A DNA stretch of 44,105 nucleotides from Verrucomicrobiota bacterium (GTDB lineage Bacteria > Verrucomicrobiota > Verrucomicrobiia > Opitutales > Opitutaceae). A program made the translations under genes and the position numbers. Where the stretch lies: positions 1 through 44,105 of the forward strand of contig JAFAAS010000164.1 of assembly GCA_023426435.1 (NCBI GenBank), written 5' to 3'. The notes below the pieces were generated by a model that was not told where the DNA came from, made no database searches, and saw only the letters and a list, made by a program, of their open reading frames with translations. How positions within the stretch are numbered: the stretch's first letter is position 1; each line of letters begins with the position of its first letter. This document shows positions 34,105-41,725 of this stretch, piece by piece.

Positions 34105-34153
34105 AATCGCCTGCAAGCGGGTGGGGGTAATCGCCTGCAAGCAGGCTCCTACA
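34105..34153 (-). repeat. TGTAG-headed palindromes upstream of sitB (one full, one decayed)
   Basis: A full copy at 34129-34153 has GCCTGC-AA-GCAGGC (34133-34146) followed by CTCCTACA, which on the reverse strand reads TGTAGGAGCCTGC. A shorter relative lies at 34105-34120. The full copy is nearly identical to the one at 35070-35094. The core is like REP elements of Pseudomonas (from memory). Confidence 0.65.
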
Positions 34154-34155
34154 TT

Positions 34156-35058
34156 ATGAAGGCGGAGCTCGATTTGGTGGTGGACGCGGTGAGCGTCAGT
34201 TATCCGAACGGCCATGTGGCGTTGCGGGAGGCGTCGTTTCGGCTGGCGGGAGGAACGATCTGCGCGTTGGTCGGCGTGAACGGCAGCGGGAAGTCGACGC
34301 TGTTCAAGGCGATCATGGGACTGGTGCGGCCGGCGGCGGGGGCGGTGCGAATCGGCGGTGCGGCGGTGCGGACGGCGTTGAAACGGAATCTGGTCGCGTA
34401 TGTGCCGCAGGCGGAGGAAGTGGACTGGAGTTTTCCGGTGAGCGTGTGGGACGTGGTGATGATGGGACGCTATGGTTACATGAATTTCATGCGGATCCCG
34501 CGGGCGGAGGATAAGCGCGTGGTGGAGGAGAGCTTGAGGCGCGTGGGGATGTTGGAATTTCGGGAGAGGCAGATCGGGGAGTTGTCGGGCGGACAGCGGA
34601 AGCGGGTGTTTTTGGCGCGGGCGCTGGCGCAGCAAGGGCGGGTGATCCTGCTGGACGAGCCGTTTACGGGCGTGGATGTGAACACGGAGCTGGCGATTAT
34701 CGCGTTGCTGCGGGAGTTGCGCGCGGAAGGGAAGATCATGCTCGTGTCGACGCACAATCTCGGGTCGGTGCCCGAGTATTGCGACCAGGTGGTGTTGATC
34801 AAACGGACGGTGCTGGCGGCCGGGCCGACCTCGGACGTGTTTACGGAGGAGAATCTGTTGCGGGCGTTTGGCGGTGTGCTGCGTCACTTCCGGTTCGGCG
34901 AGTCGACGGTGCAGAAACATGACGGCCGGGCGGTGACGCTGCTGACGGACGATGAGCGGCCGCTTGTATTCGGAAAAGACGGACACGTGGAGTATCGCGA
35001 ACGGCTGGGGCGGGAAGATGTTTTGAAGGGGCGGGCGGAAGGGGAGGAGGATTTGTGA
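34156..35058 (+). CDS. sitB: Mn/Fe ABC transporter ATPase, SitB type
   Basis: 300 residues, the cytoplasmic ATPase of the metal importer. Walker A GVNGSGKST is at about 39-47, followed by the Q-loop AYVPQAEEVDWSFPV, the ABC signature LSGGQRKRVFLARAL, Walker B VILLDEPFTGVD and the switch STHNLG. The PQ(A)xxVDWxFP stretch is typical of the Mn/Zn branch (MntB/ZnuC). The C-terminus has about 60 residues beyond the usual end (DDERPLVFGKDGHVEYRE), a feature of SitB/YfeB-like ATPases. It is separated from sitA by 55 bases filled by a palindromic repeat, which might reduce expression relative to the binding protein by stabilising the upstream mRNA. It begins with ATG at 34156, three bases from the repeat. 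Confidence 0.92.
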   Translation: MKAELDLVVDAVSVSYPNGHVALREASFRLAGGTICALVGVNGSGKSTLFKAIMGLVRPAAGAVRIGGAAVRTALKRNLVAYVPQAEEVDWSFPVSVWDVVMMGRYGYMNFMRIPRAEDKRVVEESLRRVGMLEFRERQIGELSGGQRKRVFLARALAQQGRVILLDEPFTGVDVNTELAIIALLRELRAEGKIMLVSTHNLGSVPEYCDQVVLIKRTVLAAGPTSDVFTEENLLRAFGGVLRHFRFGESTVQKHDGRAVTLLTDDERPLVFGKDGHVEYRERLGREDVLKGRAEGEEDL

Positions 35059-35069
35059 CGGCGGGAATG

Positions 35070-35094
35070 AACCGCCTGCAAGCAGGCTCCTACA
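35070..35094 (-). repeat. TGTAG-headed palindrome upstream of sitC
   Basis: GCCTGC-AA-GCAGGC at 35074-35087 followed by CTCCTACA, identical over 22 bases to the copy at 34129-34153 and in the same orientation. Together they bracket sitB. Confidence 0.65.
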
Positions 35095-35109
35095 TGAGAG
35101 GGTGAACCC

Positions 35110-36018
35110 GTGGTCGAGACGCTGCTGACGCCGTTTCAGTATGAGTATATGGTGAAGGCCATTCTGGTGAGTGGCGTGATCGGCGGCGTGTGTGCGTTTT
35201 TGTCGTGTTTTGTGACGCTGCGCGGCTGGTCGTTGATGGGCGACGCGTTGTCGCATGCGGTGGTGCCGGGGGTGGCGATTGCGTATTACATCGGCTGGCC
35301 GTTTGCGGCGGGGGCGTTTCTGACGGGTGTGCTCGCGGCGGCGGGGATGGGATTTGTGAAGACGAAGACGCGGCTGCGGGAGGATGCGGTGATTGGAGTG
35401 GTGTTTACGGCGTTCTTCGCGTTCGGGCTGTTGTTGATTTCGCTGTATCCGAGCGAGATCGATCTGCGGTCGATCATCTTCGGGAATATTCTGGGCATCT
35501 CGAATCGCGACATCGTGCAGATGCTGATCATATCGGCGGCGACGGTCGTGGTGTTGGGGATGAAGTGGCGCGATCTGCTGCTTTATTGTTTCGATGTGAA
35601 CCAGGCGCGGGCGTTGGGATTGAACACGACCTTTTTGCATGGGCTGTTGCTGACCTTGTTGTCGGCGACGGCGGTGGCGGCGCTGCAGACGGTCGGTGCG
35701 GTGTTGGTCGTGGCGATGCTGGTGACGCCGGGAGCGACGGCGTATTTGTTGACGGATCGATTTGGGAAGATGATCGCGATCGCGGTGACGCTCGGGGTGG
35801 TGACGTCGCTGGCGGGGGCGTATGCGAGCTACTTTTTCGATGGCTCGACGGGCGGGTGCATCGTGACGCTGCAGAGCGCGTTGTTCGTGGTGGCCTTGAT
35901 TTGGGCGCCGAAGCATGGGATTCGCGCGGCGCGGAGGCGCGGGCGGATGGCGGCGGATGAAACGGAAATGGACGCGAGCGGGGGCGAGTTCGGAAGAGCG
36001 CGGGGAGGTGAGTCGTGA
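35110..36018 (+). CDS. sitC: Mn/Fe ABC transporter permease, SitC type
   Basis: 302 residues with eight or nine membrane helices, ABC-3 permease family. The N-terminus is VETLLTPFQYEYMVKAILVS, followed by GWSLMGDALSHAVVPG (the first conserved loop) and a later WAPKHGIR near the end; the region FDVNQARALGLN precedes the ATPase-contact helices. GTG at 35110 is the start; no ATG is available in frame. The protein pairs with the next gene to make the heterodimeric membrane channel of the importer. The C-terminal 30 residues after the last helix are hydrophilic. It overlaps sitD by GTGA at 36015-36018. Confidence 0.92.
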   Translation: MVETLLTPFQYEYMVKAILVSGVIGGVCAFLSCFVTLRGWSLMGDALSHAVVPGVAIAYYIGWPFAAGAFLTGVLAAAGMGFVKTKTRLREDAVIGVVFTAFFAFGLLLISLYPSEIDLRSIIFGNILGISNRDIVQMLIISAATVVVLGMKWRDLLLYCFDVNQARALGLNTTFLHGLLLTLLSATAVAALQTVGAVLVVAMLVTPGATAYLLTDRFGKMIAIAVTLGVVTSLAGAYASYFFDGSTGGCIVTLQSALFVVALIWAPKHGIRAARRRGRMAADETEMDASGGEFGRARGGES

Positions 36019-36887
36019 CGAGATTACTCGAGCCGTTTCAGTATCCGTTCATGGTGGACGCGATGATCGCGGGCATCGTGGTGGGAGCGGTGTGCGCGGT
36101 GCTCTCGTGTTATCTGGTGTTGAAAGGATGGTCGTTGATGGGCGATGCGATTTCGCACGCGGTGCTGCCAGGAATCGTGCTGGCGTATGCAGCGGGGGTG
36201 CCGCTGGCGTTGGGGGCGTTTGGGTCGGGATTGGCGTGCGCGTTGCTGACCGGTTACGTGAAGGCGAACAGCCGCGTGAAGGAGGATACGGCGATGGGCG
36301 TGGTGTTCACGGGCTTGTTCGCGCTGGGATTGGTGATCTTCACGAAAGTGGAGACGGATCTGCACCTGGATCACATCCTGTTTGGAAACATCCTCGGGTT
36401 GGCGGAGGGCGATCTGCGCGACACGCTGATCACGGGAGCGATCACGTTGGGGGCGGTGATGATCTGGAGAAAGGACCTGTTGCTTTTCTGTTTCGATCCG
36501 GCGCAGGCGCGCACGGTCGGATTGCGGACGGGAGTGTTGAACTACGGGCTGTTGTCGCTGCTGGCGTTGACGATCGTGGTGTCGTTGAAGGCGGTGGGAA
36601 TTATTCTCGTGATCGCGATGCTGGTGACGCCGGGATGTATCGGATATTTGATGACGGACCGGTTCGGGCGGATGATGGGAATCGCGGTCGTGAGCGCGGT
36701 TGGGTCGAGTTTCGGAGGGGTGTATGTGAGTTTCTTTGTGAATGCGTCGACCGGCGCGTGCATCGTGTTGCTGCAGGCGGCGCTCTTTGTGGCGGCGCTG
36801 GTGTGGGCGCCGAAGCATGGGCTGAGGGCAAGGCGGCGGGCGCGACTGGCGGGGATGGTGGCAAGAAGCGGGTTAGGAGCGCGGTAA
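36015..36887 (+). CDS. sitD: Mn/Fe ABC transporter permease, SitD type
   Basis: 290 residues, the second ABC-3 permease and a paralogue of sitC. It shares the start pattern LLEPFQYPFMVDAMIAG, the loop GWSLMGDAISHAVLPG, FDPAQARTVGLR, LVTPGCIGYLMTDRFG and the end WAPKHGLR. The GTG start overlaps the sitC stop by four bases, so the two subunits are coupled in translation. The duplication of permease genes with both copies present is the rule for SitCD/YfeCD importers and sets them apart from single-permease ZnuB and MntB systems. It is followed by 80 bases and adenine deaminase; whether the latter belongs to the same transcript is unclear, as no terminator is visible. Confidence 0.92.
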   Translation: MTRLLEPFQYPFMVDAMIAGIVVGAVCAVLSCYLVLKGWSLMGDAISHAVLPGIVLAYAAGVPLALGAFGSGLACALLTGYVKANSRVKEDTAMGVVFTGLFALGLVIFTKVETDLHLDHILFGNILGLAEGDLRDTLITGAITLGAVMIWRKDLLLFCFDPAQARTVGLRTGVLNYGLLSLLALTIVVSLKAVGIILVIAMLVTPGCIGYLMTDRFGRMMGIAVVSAVGSSFGGVYVSFFVNASTGACIVLLQAALFVAALVWAPKHGLRARRRARLAGMVARSGLGAR

Positions 36888-36967
36888 GAAAAACGGCTTT
36901 CGCGGAAGCGGTCGGTGCTGTTGACTACGGCATGCTCACGCGATTTTCGGTTGCGCCGCTTCACACG

Positions 36968-38740
36968 ATGACTCGAACGCTGGCCGCGGTGGCCATGGGG
37001 CGCGAGGCGCCGGATTTGGTGATCACGGGCGGGCGCGTGTTGTCGACTTATACGGAGCGGATTCACGACAATCGTGAAATCTGGATCAAGGGAGGGCGGA
37101 TCGCGGCGGTGAAGGCGGCGGGGACGTTCAAGGCGGCGAAAGGAGCGGGGAAAAAGACGAAGGTTTTCGATGTGGGCGGGGGGATTCTGGCGCCGGGATT
37201 GGTCGATCCGCATATTCACATCGAAAGCGCGATGATGACGGCGTGCGCGTATGCGGAAGGGGCGTTGTTGAACGGGACGACGACGATCTTCTGCGACAGT
37301 CACGAGATCGGCAACGTGTGCGATGTGGCCGGCGTGGAGTGGATGTTGGAAGATGCGCGGCAGGCGCCGCTGTCGATTTTTCTGACGGTGCCGAGCACGG
37401 TGCCGGCGACGACGCCGAAGTTCGAGACGGCCGGCGGGGATTTGACGCCGAGGAAAATCGGAAAGCTGTTCGATCGGTGGCCGGAGGCAGTCGCGTTGGG
37501 CGAGAAAATGGACTTCGTGCAAGTGGCGATGGGCGATGAACGGAGTCACGCGATCCTCGCCGAGGCGATCCGGCGCGGGCGGCCGGTGTGCGGGCATATT
37601 TACGGACGCGAGTTTGTGGCGGCCGGAGCGGCGAGTGGAATTACGGATACGCACGAAGCGATCGATCGGGACATTGCCGACGATTTTCTGGAGGCGGGAA
37701 TCTGGGTGTTTTTGCGCGGCGGGCCGCCGACGACGCCGTGGCATTCGCTGCCGCAGGCGATCAAGACGGTGACGGAGTTGGGGGCGGATCCGAAGCGCGT
37801 GTGCGTGTGCACGGATGATCGGGATGCGGACGATCTGTTTTTGTTTGGAATGGATTGGGTGGTGCGCGAGGCGGTGAAGGCCGGGATGAAACCGGTGACG
37901 GCATGGAGCATGGGGTCGCTGCATGGCGCGACGCGGTATGCAAAAGATGGAGACATCGGCGGACTCGGGCATGCGCGGCGCGCGGACATCGTGTTGTTGA
38001 ATAACGCGCTCGAAGTGCAGAACACGTGGTTCGGCGGGGAGCTGGTGGTGAAGAATCGGAGAATCACGCCGCTGTTGGACGCGGCGTTGAGCAAGCGCTA
38101 CCGGTATCCGCGCGCGGCGTATCAGACGGTGAAGCTGCCGCGAAAAGTGAGGCTGACGCCGGAGCTGCCGACGAAGCCGGTGCCGGCGAATGTGATCAAG
38201 GCGGCGCTGCCGGGGATTGTTTTAGTTCACGAAAAGGTGGGGCTCGAGGCGAAGGCAGAGGAGACTTGGGCGGATTTGTTGGCGCGGCACGGATTGTGTT
38301 TTGTGAGCGTGGTGGAGCGTCACGGAAAATCGGGGGCGGTGGCGCACGGGTTGTTGAAAGATTTCGGATTGAAGGACGGCGCGGTGGCGAGCTCGGTGGG
38401 GCACGATGCGCACAACGTGATCGTGGCGGGGACGAACGAAGCGGACATGCAAGTGGCGCTGGCGACGATCAAGAAACTGCGCGGCGGTGTGTGCGTGGTC
38501 CGAGGAGGAAAGGCGATCGCGAGCGTGGCGCTGCCGGTGGCGGGTTTGATTTCGGATCAACGCGCGACCGTGGTGGCGAAGGAGACGACGGCGTTGAAGA
38601 AGGCGTGGACGGTGGCGGGCTGCACGCTGCCTTACATGGGCTTCAACTTGATTCCGTTGTCGGTGATTCCGGAGATTCGGATCACGGACAAGGGATTGGT
38701 GACGGTGCCGGGGATGGAGATTTTGCCGCTGTTTGAATGA
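36968..38740 (+). CDS. ade: adenine deaminase
   Basis: 590 residues from ATG 36968, where the alignment with the family begins (MTRTLAAVAMGREAPDLVI); another ATG at 36932 is possible. It converts adenine to hypoxanthine and ammonia in purine salvage. It has an amidohydrolase barrel with metal ligands DPHIHIES, the following CDSHEIGNV, GHIYGREFVAAG, and DDRDADD, and a C-terminal domain with SVVERHGKSG and SVGHDAHN, as in the AdeC/YfeI-type deaminases. These enzymes have a binuclear centre that works best with Mn(II), and the gene directly follows a Mn importer. Co-regulation would make sense but is an inference. Length is normal for the family. Confidence 0.9.
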   Translation: MTRTLAAVAMGREAPDLVITGGRVLSTYTERIHDNREIWIKGGRIAAVKAAGTFKAAKGAGKKTKVFDVGGGILAPGLVDPHIHIESAMMTACAYAEGALLNGTTTIFCDSHEIGNVCDVAGVEWMLEDARQAPLSIFLTVPSTVPATTPKFETAGGDLTPRKIGKLFDRWPEAVALGEKMDFVQVAMGDERSHAILAEAIRRGRPVCGHIYGREFVAAGAASGITDTHEAIDRDIADDFLEAGIWVFLRGGPPTTPWHSLPQAIKTVTELGADPKRVCVCTDDRDADDLFLFGMDWVVREAVKAGMKPVTAWSMGSLHGATRYAKDGDIGGLGHARRADIVLLNNALEVQNTWFGGELVVKNRRITPLLDAALSKRYRYPRAAYQTVKLPRKVRLTPELPTKPVPANVIKAALPGIVLVHEKVGLEAKAEETWADLLARHGLCFVSVVERHGKSGAVAHGLLKDFGLKDGAVASSVGHDAHNVIVAGTNEADMQVALATIKKLRGGVCVVRGGKAIASVALPVAGLISDQRATVVAKETTALKKAWTVAGCTLPYMGFNLIPLSVIPEIRITDKGLVTVPGMEILPLFE

Positions 38741-38793
38741 GCGCTTTTTGCCGCCCGAGAAGCACGCTCAAGGACGCGAAAGCGGAAAAGGTG

Positions 38794-38825
38794 TGAACCA
38801 CGAAGGACACGAATAGACACGAAGG
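38794..38825. repeat. degenerate CACGAA repeat (9-10-base period)
   Basis: Three CACGAA units follow GAACC at intervals of 9-10 bases (from about 38800, 38809 and 38819). Repeats of this type are common between genes in Verrucomicrobia and Planctomycetes (from memory). The gap 38741-38837 shows nothing else. Confidence 0.5.
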
Positions 38826-38837
38826 CGGATGTAACTG

Positions 38838-39815
38838 ATGAAAAACAACCGAGCGATGTGGGTGGTTGCGTTGCTGGCGGTGGGCGTCGCGGTGTGGCAG
38901 AGCTTTCGGGCGCGCGAGTGGAGTCGCTCGATGGGTGCGCAGGCAGCAGAGCTCGAGCGGATGCGAATGGAAACGGCGGCGATGCGCGGCGAGATCGAGG
39001 AGATGCGAGAGAAAGCGCAGGCGGCGGATGAGGATGTGGCGCGGTTGTTGCGTGCGATCGAGACGAGTCAGGCGACGGGGCGGCAAGCGGAGATGCCGAC
39101 GTTGAGCGCGCGGCGGGCGACGCGGGCGGAGGTGGAAGAGCGGTTTCGGCGGGCGCGGGAATTGGCGAAAAGCGCTCAGGATGATGCGGCGGCGACGGAG
39201 GAGTTGCTGTGGTGTTTTGATGAAGGGATGGGCTATGGCTTCAGCTTCATGGCGCTGCGACGTGAGCTGATGGAGGCGATGGGTGAGCTGGCGAAGAGGT
39301 ATCCACCGATGCGCGACGCGATGGTGGACCGGCGCGAAAGGGCGGAGCGGGATTTTTTGGCGGACGCGAAGGAGATGGACCGCGTCACGGAATTTGCGGT
39401 GTTGAGCACGAGGCTCGATGAACGGCACCGCATCGTGGATGCCATGAGCAAACTGCCGAAAGGCGACAACCGGCGTGGGACGCTGATGAACTATGGCGGG
39501 TTCGATGAACTGCTGGAGACGCGACGCTACGGCGAGATTGTGGCGGAGCAGTCGGCGGCAGAAATGAATCAACGATTCGAGTTCAGGAAGGCCGCGGGGA
39601 GCGCGAACATGACACCAGCGCAACGAGCGAACTATCGCCGCCACTTGGCCGAAGCGGCGGCGAAGAATGTCGAAGCGCTCGCCGGGGCGGGCAATTTAAA
39701 CGAGGCGCGGGACCTCGCGGCTAAGGTGATCGAGTTGGATGATACGCCGGAGACACGGCGGGTGCTCAGCGAACGGCTGGAGCGGGCCGGGCGGGCGGAT
39801 TTGCTGGTGCGTTGA
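38838..39815 (+). CDS. membrane-anchored coiled-coil protein of unknown function
   Basis: 325 residues. Residues 6-22 (AMWVVALLAVGVAVWQS) form a single N-terminal membrane helix that is probably not cleaved. Next is a coiled coil (about 35-80, AAELERMRMETAAMRGEIEE) and a longer helical region (125-320) with TRAEVEERFRRARELAKSA, LWCFDEGMGYGFSFMALRR and a final LNEARDLAAKVIELDDTPE that looks like one TPR. The likely topology is a periplasmic body. The ATG at 38838 follows a repeat relic. The gene lies alone between ade and the convergent transferase fusion, and nothing around it hints at a role. I do not recognise the family. Confidence 0.6.
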   Translation: MKNNRAMWVVALLAVGVAVWQSFRAREWSRSMGAQAAELERMRMETAAMRGEIEEMREKAQAADEDVARLLRAIETSQATGRQAEMPTLSARRATRAEVEERFRRARELAKSAQDDAAATEELLWCFDEGMGYGFSFMALRRELMEAMGELAKRYPPMRDAMVDRRERAERDFLADAKEMDRVTEFAVLSTRLDERHRIVDAMSKLPKGDNRRGTLMNYGGFDELLETRRYGEIVAEQSAAEMNQRFEFRKAAGSANMTPAQRANYRRHLAEAAAKNVEALAGAGNLNEARDLAAKVIELDDTPETRRVLSERLERAGRADLLVR

Positions 39816-39824
39816 GGCGGCGTG

Positions 39825-41189
39825 TCAGCGGACGGACTCGGGGGTGCGCGCGAGGCGCGCGGCGGCGGGGCGCTTTGCGGGCGGGGGAGTTGGAGGGGCG
39901 TGTTGCGCGGCGAGATCGGCGGGCGGCGTGCCGAGAAGGTAGCGGATGAGCAGGCGCGCGTTGAGCCATTGTTGAGCGAGAGCGCCGCGTTGGGTGTAGC
40001 GGCGGGCGGACGTGGTGACCTGCGCGGGGAGCGAGTGAATGCGCGTGGCGGAGCGGGCGCGTTGGAGGAGGGCGACGTCGTCGAAGAGAGGCCAATCGGG
40101 AAAGCCGCCGAGCGCGTCGTAGAATTCGCGGCGGATTAAAATGCCTTGTTCGCCAAAGCGGGTGAACACGGAGTCGAAACGCGTGAACCAACCGCAGACG
40201 CGGAGGAGGAAAGACGGTGAGTCGTAGCGCAGGCGGAAGGTGGCGATTTGGGCGTCGGTTTCGACGGTGAAGTGCGAGAAGAGCGTGCCGGCTTCAGGGG
40301 GAAGTTGAGTGTCGGCGTGGAGGAAGAGCAGCCAGTCGGAATCGGCGACGGCGGCGCCGGCGCGGCATTGGCGTCCGCGTCCGCGGCGAGTCACGATGAC
40401 GTGCGCGCCGTGTTGCGCGGCGATTTCGCGGGTGCGGTCGGTGCTTTGGGCGTCGACGACGATGAGGCGGGCGCCGGGGAGACTTTGTTGCGCGGCGTGG
40501 AGGGTGGCGCGGATGTGTTCGGCTTCGTTGAAGGTCGGGATGATGACGGTGAGCGAGTCGGTGGAGGAGTTGCGCGACACGCGCGAAAGGTAGGCGCGGT
40601 AAGCTTTGGCGTTGCGGATGCCGTCCTTGGGCGTGAGCAGTTCGCGGGAGAGGCTGAAGAGCTTGGCGCGCGCGAGCGTGGTGGCGACGATCTGATCGGA
40701 ATCCCACGGAATGTTGTCGAAGAGCTCGGGCGCCTGGCGGCGCAGCGCGAGCAGGTAATAGCTGCCGTCGGTGGAAGGACCGACCACGAGTTCGGCGCGG
40801 GCGAGGCGGGCGGCGGCTTCCTGGAAGGTGGTGCGATCGAGTTCGGGGCACTCGCCGGCGACGGCGATCACGGTGGTCGCTCCGCGGGCGAAGGCGGCTC
40901 CGGAAGCTTTGCGCAGACGACGGCCGAGATCGCCGTCGGATTGCGGGTGATAATGGCGCGAGTTGCCGAGCCAGGCGCGGATTTCGGTTTCGGCTTCCGC
41001 GGGGGTGAAATGTATTTCCACCTGCCATGAAGGCGGGATCTCACGGAGGTGGCGCTCGATCATCGCCCGGTAGATGTCAGCCGCCCGTTCTTCCCCCAGC
41101 TCCGAGGCGAGCGGCGTCTGCGCGAGACCGGCGCGAGGGGTTTTTACGAAAAGCAGCACGACTGGCTGCGGCGAGGAGCGGCGATTCAT
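39825..41189 (-). CDS. fused glycosyltransferase-like protein, TIGR04282 + TIGR04283 domains
   Basis: 454 residues, two domains in one chain. Residues 1-205 match the DUF2064/TIGR04282 nucleotidyltransferase-like fold (VVLLFVKTPRAGLAQTPLA, HPQSDGDLGRRL, VIAVAGECPELD, VGPSTDGSYYLLALR). Residues 215-440 are a family 2 glycosyltransferase of TIGR04283 type (SLTVIIPTFNEAEHI, LIVVDAQSTDRT, RGRGRQCRAGA, LLFLHADTQLP, LGGFPDWPLFDDVAL). Both families are named from their frequent pairing with a radical SAM/selenodomain gene cluster and normally are separate, adjacent proteins; here they are fused. Recent work links that cluster with arsenosugar formation (from memory). In the first domain the usual PGxxKTRLAP reads AGLAQTPLASELG, so the basic residues expected to bind the nucleotide are partly lost. 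It is not near a radical SAM gene in this window. Confidence 0.85.
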   Translation of the reverse strand: MNRRSSPQPVVLLFVKTPRAGLAQTPLASELGEERAADIYRAMIERHLREIPPSWQVEIHFTPAEAETEIRAWLGNSRHYHPQSDGDLGRRLRKASGAAFARGATTVIAVAGECPELDRTTFQEAAARLARAELVVGPSTDGSYYLLALRRQAPELFDNIPWDSDQIVATTLARAKLFSLSRELLTPKDGIRNAKAYRAYLSRVSRNSSTDSLTVIIPTFNEAEHIRATLHAAQQSLPGARLIVVDAQSTDRTREIAAQHGAHVIVTRRGRGRQCRAGAAVADSDWLLFLHADTQLPPEAGTLFSHFTVETDAQIATFRLRYDSPSFLLRVCGWFTRFDSVFTRFGEQGILIRREFYDALGGFPDWPLFDDVALLQRARSATRIHSLPAQVTTSARRYTQRGALAQQWLNARLLIRYLLGTPPADLAAQHAPPTPPPAKRPAAARLARTPESVR

Positions 41190-41725
41190 GGGGTGATGAA
41201 GCGGCGGGCGAGGAGCGTGTGTGGTGTGAAACGTGAGACGCGGTGACGGAGGCCGCTAGATTCGACTGAGTAGAAAAGCGGTAAGAAATCCGTCCGTCGC
41301 GCTGCGAGTGGCGCAGGAGGTTTTGCGAAGCGCGACGCGGAAGCGCACAGGGCGCAACTGCAGGTGCTGCTCCTGGAGTTGTGGCTCGAACAGATTCATG
41401 CCGCGGCGAACCCGAGGATAGTCCCCGTGAGAAGGGGGTGGGTTCCCGCCCGGGTGCGGATGCGGGTGAGGGAAAATTCGAGGTTCGCGATTCGAGGGCG
41501 AGAAGATGGCTGCGGTCGGAGGCGGGTAGGGTATCAAAAAGCCGATACACGGCGGCTTCGCTCATTTCTGATGAGGAAGAGGCGAAGTGGGAGATGATTG
41601 GAAAGCGAGGAGCCGGGAGGGAGGCGGGTCGGGGAGCGATGTAATGTAATGTAATGTATTACAATGGTGTGAGGTGATATGAGTGGGGCGCTTGCGAGGG
41701 GGAGAGGTTGGAATGTCGTAGCGGG
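41190..41725. other. 536-base region without a convincing gene
   Basis: Several open frames cross this stretch on both strands but none has recognisable coding character: they are rich in Arg, Pro and Ser and mirror the base composition. Near its right end (41640-41664) is the AT-rich palindrome upstream of ald. The central part (41405-41480) has runs of G/C with short palindromes (GTTCCCGCCCGGGTGC). A short gene or small RNA cannot be excluded. Confidence 0.4.
41645..41663. promoter_or_regulatory. palindromic operator TGTAAT-N7-ATTACA upstream of ald
   Basis: TGTAAT (41645-41650), a centre GTAATGT and ATTACA (41658-41663) form a 19-base perfect inverted repeat; another TGTAA precedes it. 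It ends 62 bases before the ald start. Two closely related copies lie before the response-regulator gene at 43909 and 43954. Confidence 0.6.

Noticed and set aside
34105..35094. CRISPR array from the repeated palindromes around sitB
   Set aside because: Only two full copies almost 1 kb apart with a gene between them, not regularly spaced repeats.
33937..35916. 659-codon reverse frame across sitB and sitC
   Set aside because: Antisense to well-recognised ABC genes, with His/Arg/Gln-rich product lacking any motif.
41256..41644. Small open frames on both strands in the gap before ald
   Set aside because: Composition is Arg/Pro/Ser-rich on either strand, no ribosome binding site, and they exclude each other.
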